Made by a program: the position numbers and the translations under genes. Below are positions 4,484 to 5,647 of a stretch of 5,647 bases of DNA, one piece after another (positions within the stretch are counted from its first letter, which is position 1; each line of letters begins with the position of its first letter). The stretch is taken from positions 1-5,647 of the forward strand of contig JAGCIZ010000128.1 in the NCBI GenBank assembly GCA_017648235.1. The letters run 5' to 3'. The notes beneath the pieces were generated by a model. That model was not told where the DNA came from. It worked only from the letters and a program-made list of their open reading frames with translations, and made no database searches. The DNA comes from Paludibacteraceae bacterium (GTDB lineage Bacteria > Bacteroidota > Bacteroidia > Bacteroidales > Paludibacteraceae).

Positions 4484-5647
4484 ATGAGACAAAAAATTAT
4501 TAATGATCCTGTTTTTGGTTTCATTACAATTCCAAATGAATTTATTTATTCTCTTATAAAACATCCTTTTATTCAGCGATTGAATAGAATTAAACAGTTG
4601 GGTTTGTCTTCTTTTGTTTATCCGGGGGCTCAACATACGCGCTTTTTGCATTCTATTGGGGCAATGTTTTTAATGAATGAAGCGATTAAACAATTGCAAC
4701 AAAAATCACAAAATATTACAGAAGAAGAGTCTAATGCTACTTTGGCAGCTATTCTGATGCACGATATAGGTCATGGTCCATTTTCTCATGTTTTGGAAAA
4801 TACGTTGGTACATGACATCTCTCATGAAGAAATTTCTGTCATTCTAATGCAAGAAATCAATAAAGAACTGAATGGAAAACTTGATTTGGCAATTGAAATC
4901 TTTAAGGATAATTATCCAAAACATTTTTTGCATCAACTAATTTCAGGACAATTGGATGTTGATAGACTTGATTATCTGCGTAGAGATAGTTTTTTTTCAG
5001 GAGTGACTGAAGGAAATATAGGTTCCGCTAGAATTATTAAAATGCTTAATGTTTCTAATGATAATTTGGTAATAGAGGAAAAAGGGATTTATTCAATAGA
5101 AAATTTCTTGATAGCGCGCCGATTTATGTATTGGCAGGTGTATTATCATAAAACGTCCGTGGCAGCAGAATGTATGTTGATTAAAATACTTCAACGAGCA
5201 CAAGAACTGGCTCGGCAAGGAGTTGAACTTTTTTGTTCTCCGGCATTGCGCTATTTCTTATATAATAATGTTATAAAAGAACGCTTTTTCTCCGATCCAG
5301 AAGCTTTGCTGATGTTTGTGAATTTGGATGATTCCGATATTTTTTCTGCAATTAAATCTTGGCGAAACTCAGACGATAAGATACTTTCTATTCTAAGTCA
5401 ACGATTTATGGATCGTCAGTTGTTTAAAATAGAGATAAATTCATCTCCTGTTTCCGAAGAGGTCAAAGCAGATTTGATTGCAAAGTATAGACGATATTTC
5501 AACGTATCTGCACAAGAAGCTTCTTATTTCTTTTGCGAAGAGCAGGTTTCTACTAGAACGTATAATACTGAAGATGAGAATATTCTAATTTTATTTCGTA
5601 ATGGAGAAACAAAGGATATTGCCTCATCGTCTGATATTTTGAATGTC
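4484..5647 (+). CDS. HD-domain phosphohydrolase, SAMHD1/dNTPase-like (COG1078), 3' partial
   Basis: ATG 4484 opens a frame of 388 codons that stays open to the window end. Metal ligands of the HD fold are visible: H56 within HTRFLHSIG (51-59), H93-D94 in MHDIGHGPFSH (92-102), and D160 in QLDVDRLDYLRRDS (156-169). These correspond to H167, H206-D207 and D311 of human SAMHD1. Y164 and D168 match its Y315 and D319. The N-terminal DPVFGFITIP and HPFIQRLNRIKQLG segments are typical of COG1078. Family members cleave triphosphate from dNTPs or hydrolyse other phosphoesters; the substrate here is not known. Family members in Bacteroidota are, as I recall, about 400-410 residues, so only a short piece is missing. 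The gene starts 11 nt after DUF6048. In related genomes this gene is often followed by lpxD and other lipid A genes, which cannot be checked here. Confidence 0.92.
   Translation, partial: MRQKIINDPVFGFITIPNEFIYSLIKHPFIQRLNRIKQLGLSSFVYPGAQHTRFLHSIGAMFLMNEAIKQLQQKSQNITEEESNATLAAILMHDIGHGPFSHVLENTLVHDISHEEISVILMQEINKELNGKLDLAIEIFKDNYPKHFLHQLISGQLDVDRLDYLRRDSFFSGVTEGNIGSARIIKMLNVSNDNLVIEEKGIYSIENFLIARRFMYWQVYYHKTSVAAECMLIKILQRAQELARQGVELFCSPALRYFLYNNVIKERFFSDPEALLMFVNLDDSDIFSAIKSWRNSDDKILSILSQRFMDRQLFKIEINSSPVSEEVKADLIAKYRRYFNVSAQEASYFFCEEQVSTRTYNTEDENILILFRNGETKDIASSSDILNV

Noticed and set aside
4430..4651. Minus-strand open frame of 73 codons over the DUF6048/HD junction
   Set aside because: It is antisense to the well-supported HD gene start and shows no domain. 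The other minus frames at 2477-2665, 2828-3013 and 3105-3296 were rejected for the same reason.
1..5647. Mobile element, CRISPR array or defence system
   Set aside because: There is no transposase, integrase, regularly spaced repeat array or defence domain. The tRNA 3' end is not duplicated elsewhere in the window, so no attachment site is supported, and the HD protein looks like a housekeeping COG1078 member.

Overview
The window reads as chromosomal DNA from a Bacteroidota bacterium, most likely of the order Bacteroidales. Four things point there: a type IX secretion (T9SS) C-terminal sorting tail, promoter boxes of the Bacteroidota TAnnTTTG type, several protein families largely confined to this phylum (DUF4199, DUF6452, DUF6048 and a DUF7935-like protein), and AT-rich leaders with few Shine-Dalgarno sequences. 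I cannot name the genus. Every supported gene lies on the + strand.

Left part (1-375): the last 100 codons of a secreted protein, a T9SS sorting domain with the VYPNPF motif, followed by a strong intrinsic terminator. Middle part (376-680): a short AT-rich stretch with a perfect 14-bp direct repeat, then a compact RNA unit. The unit has a TAnnTTTG promoter box, a small bacterial signal recognition particle RNA (ffs), a tRNA-Thr(UGU) starting only 3 nt after the SRP RNA closing helix, and one terminator after the tRNA. The two RNAs therefore look co-transcribed. The SRP RNA has a non-GNRA apical loop.

Right part (681-5647): a promoter that overlaps the RNA terminator, then seven tightly spaced genes (gaps of 23, 17, 3, -4, 5 and 11 nt) with no terminator between them, so probably one operon running out of the window. 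In order they are: a four-helix membrane protein (DUF4199), a membrane-anchored family 2 glycosyltransferase of the GtrB/polyprenyl-phosphate sugar type, a membrane-anchored DUF7935-like protein, a nitroreductase-family flavoprotein, a lipoprotein (DUF6452) with an acidic surface-export-like signal, an exported probable beta-barrel protein (DUF6048), and an HD-domain phosphohydrolase related to SAMHD1/dNTPases, cut by the window edge.

Together the operon looks like an envelope-biogenesis cluster (sugar transfer at the inner membrane, an outer-membrane lipoprotein with a barrel partner) joined to two soluble enzymes. No mobile element, CRISPR array or defence island is visible. I see no clearly new large system. 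The items most worth a second look are the SRP RNA loop, the SRP-tRNA tandem, and the uncharacterised DUF6452/DUF6048 pair with its two non-ATG starts.
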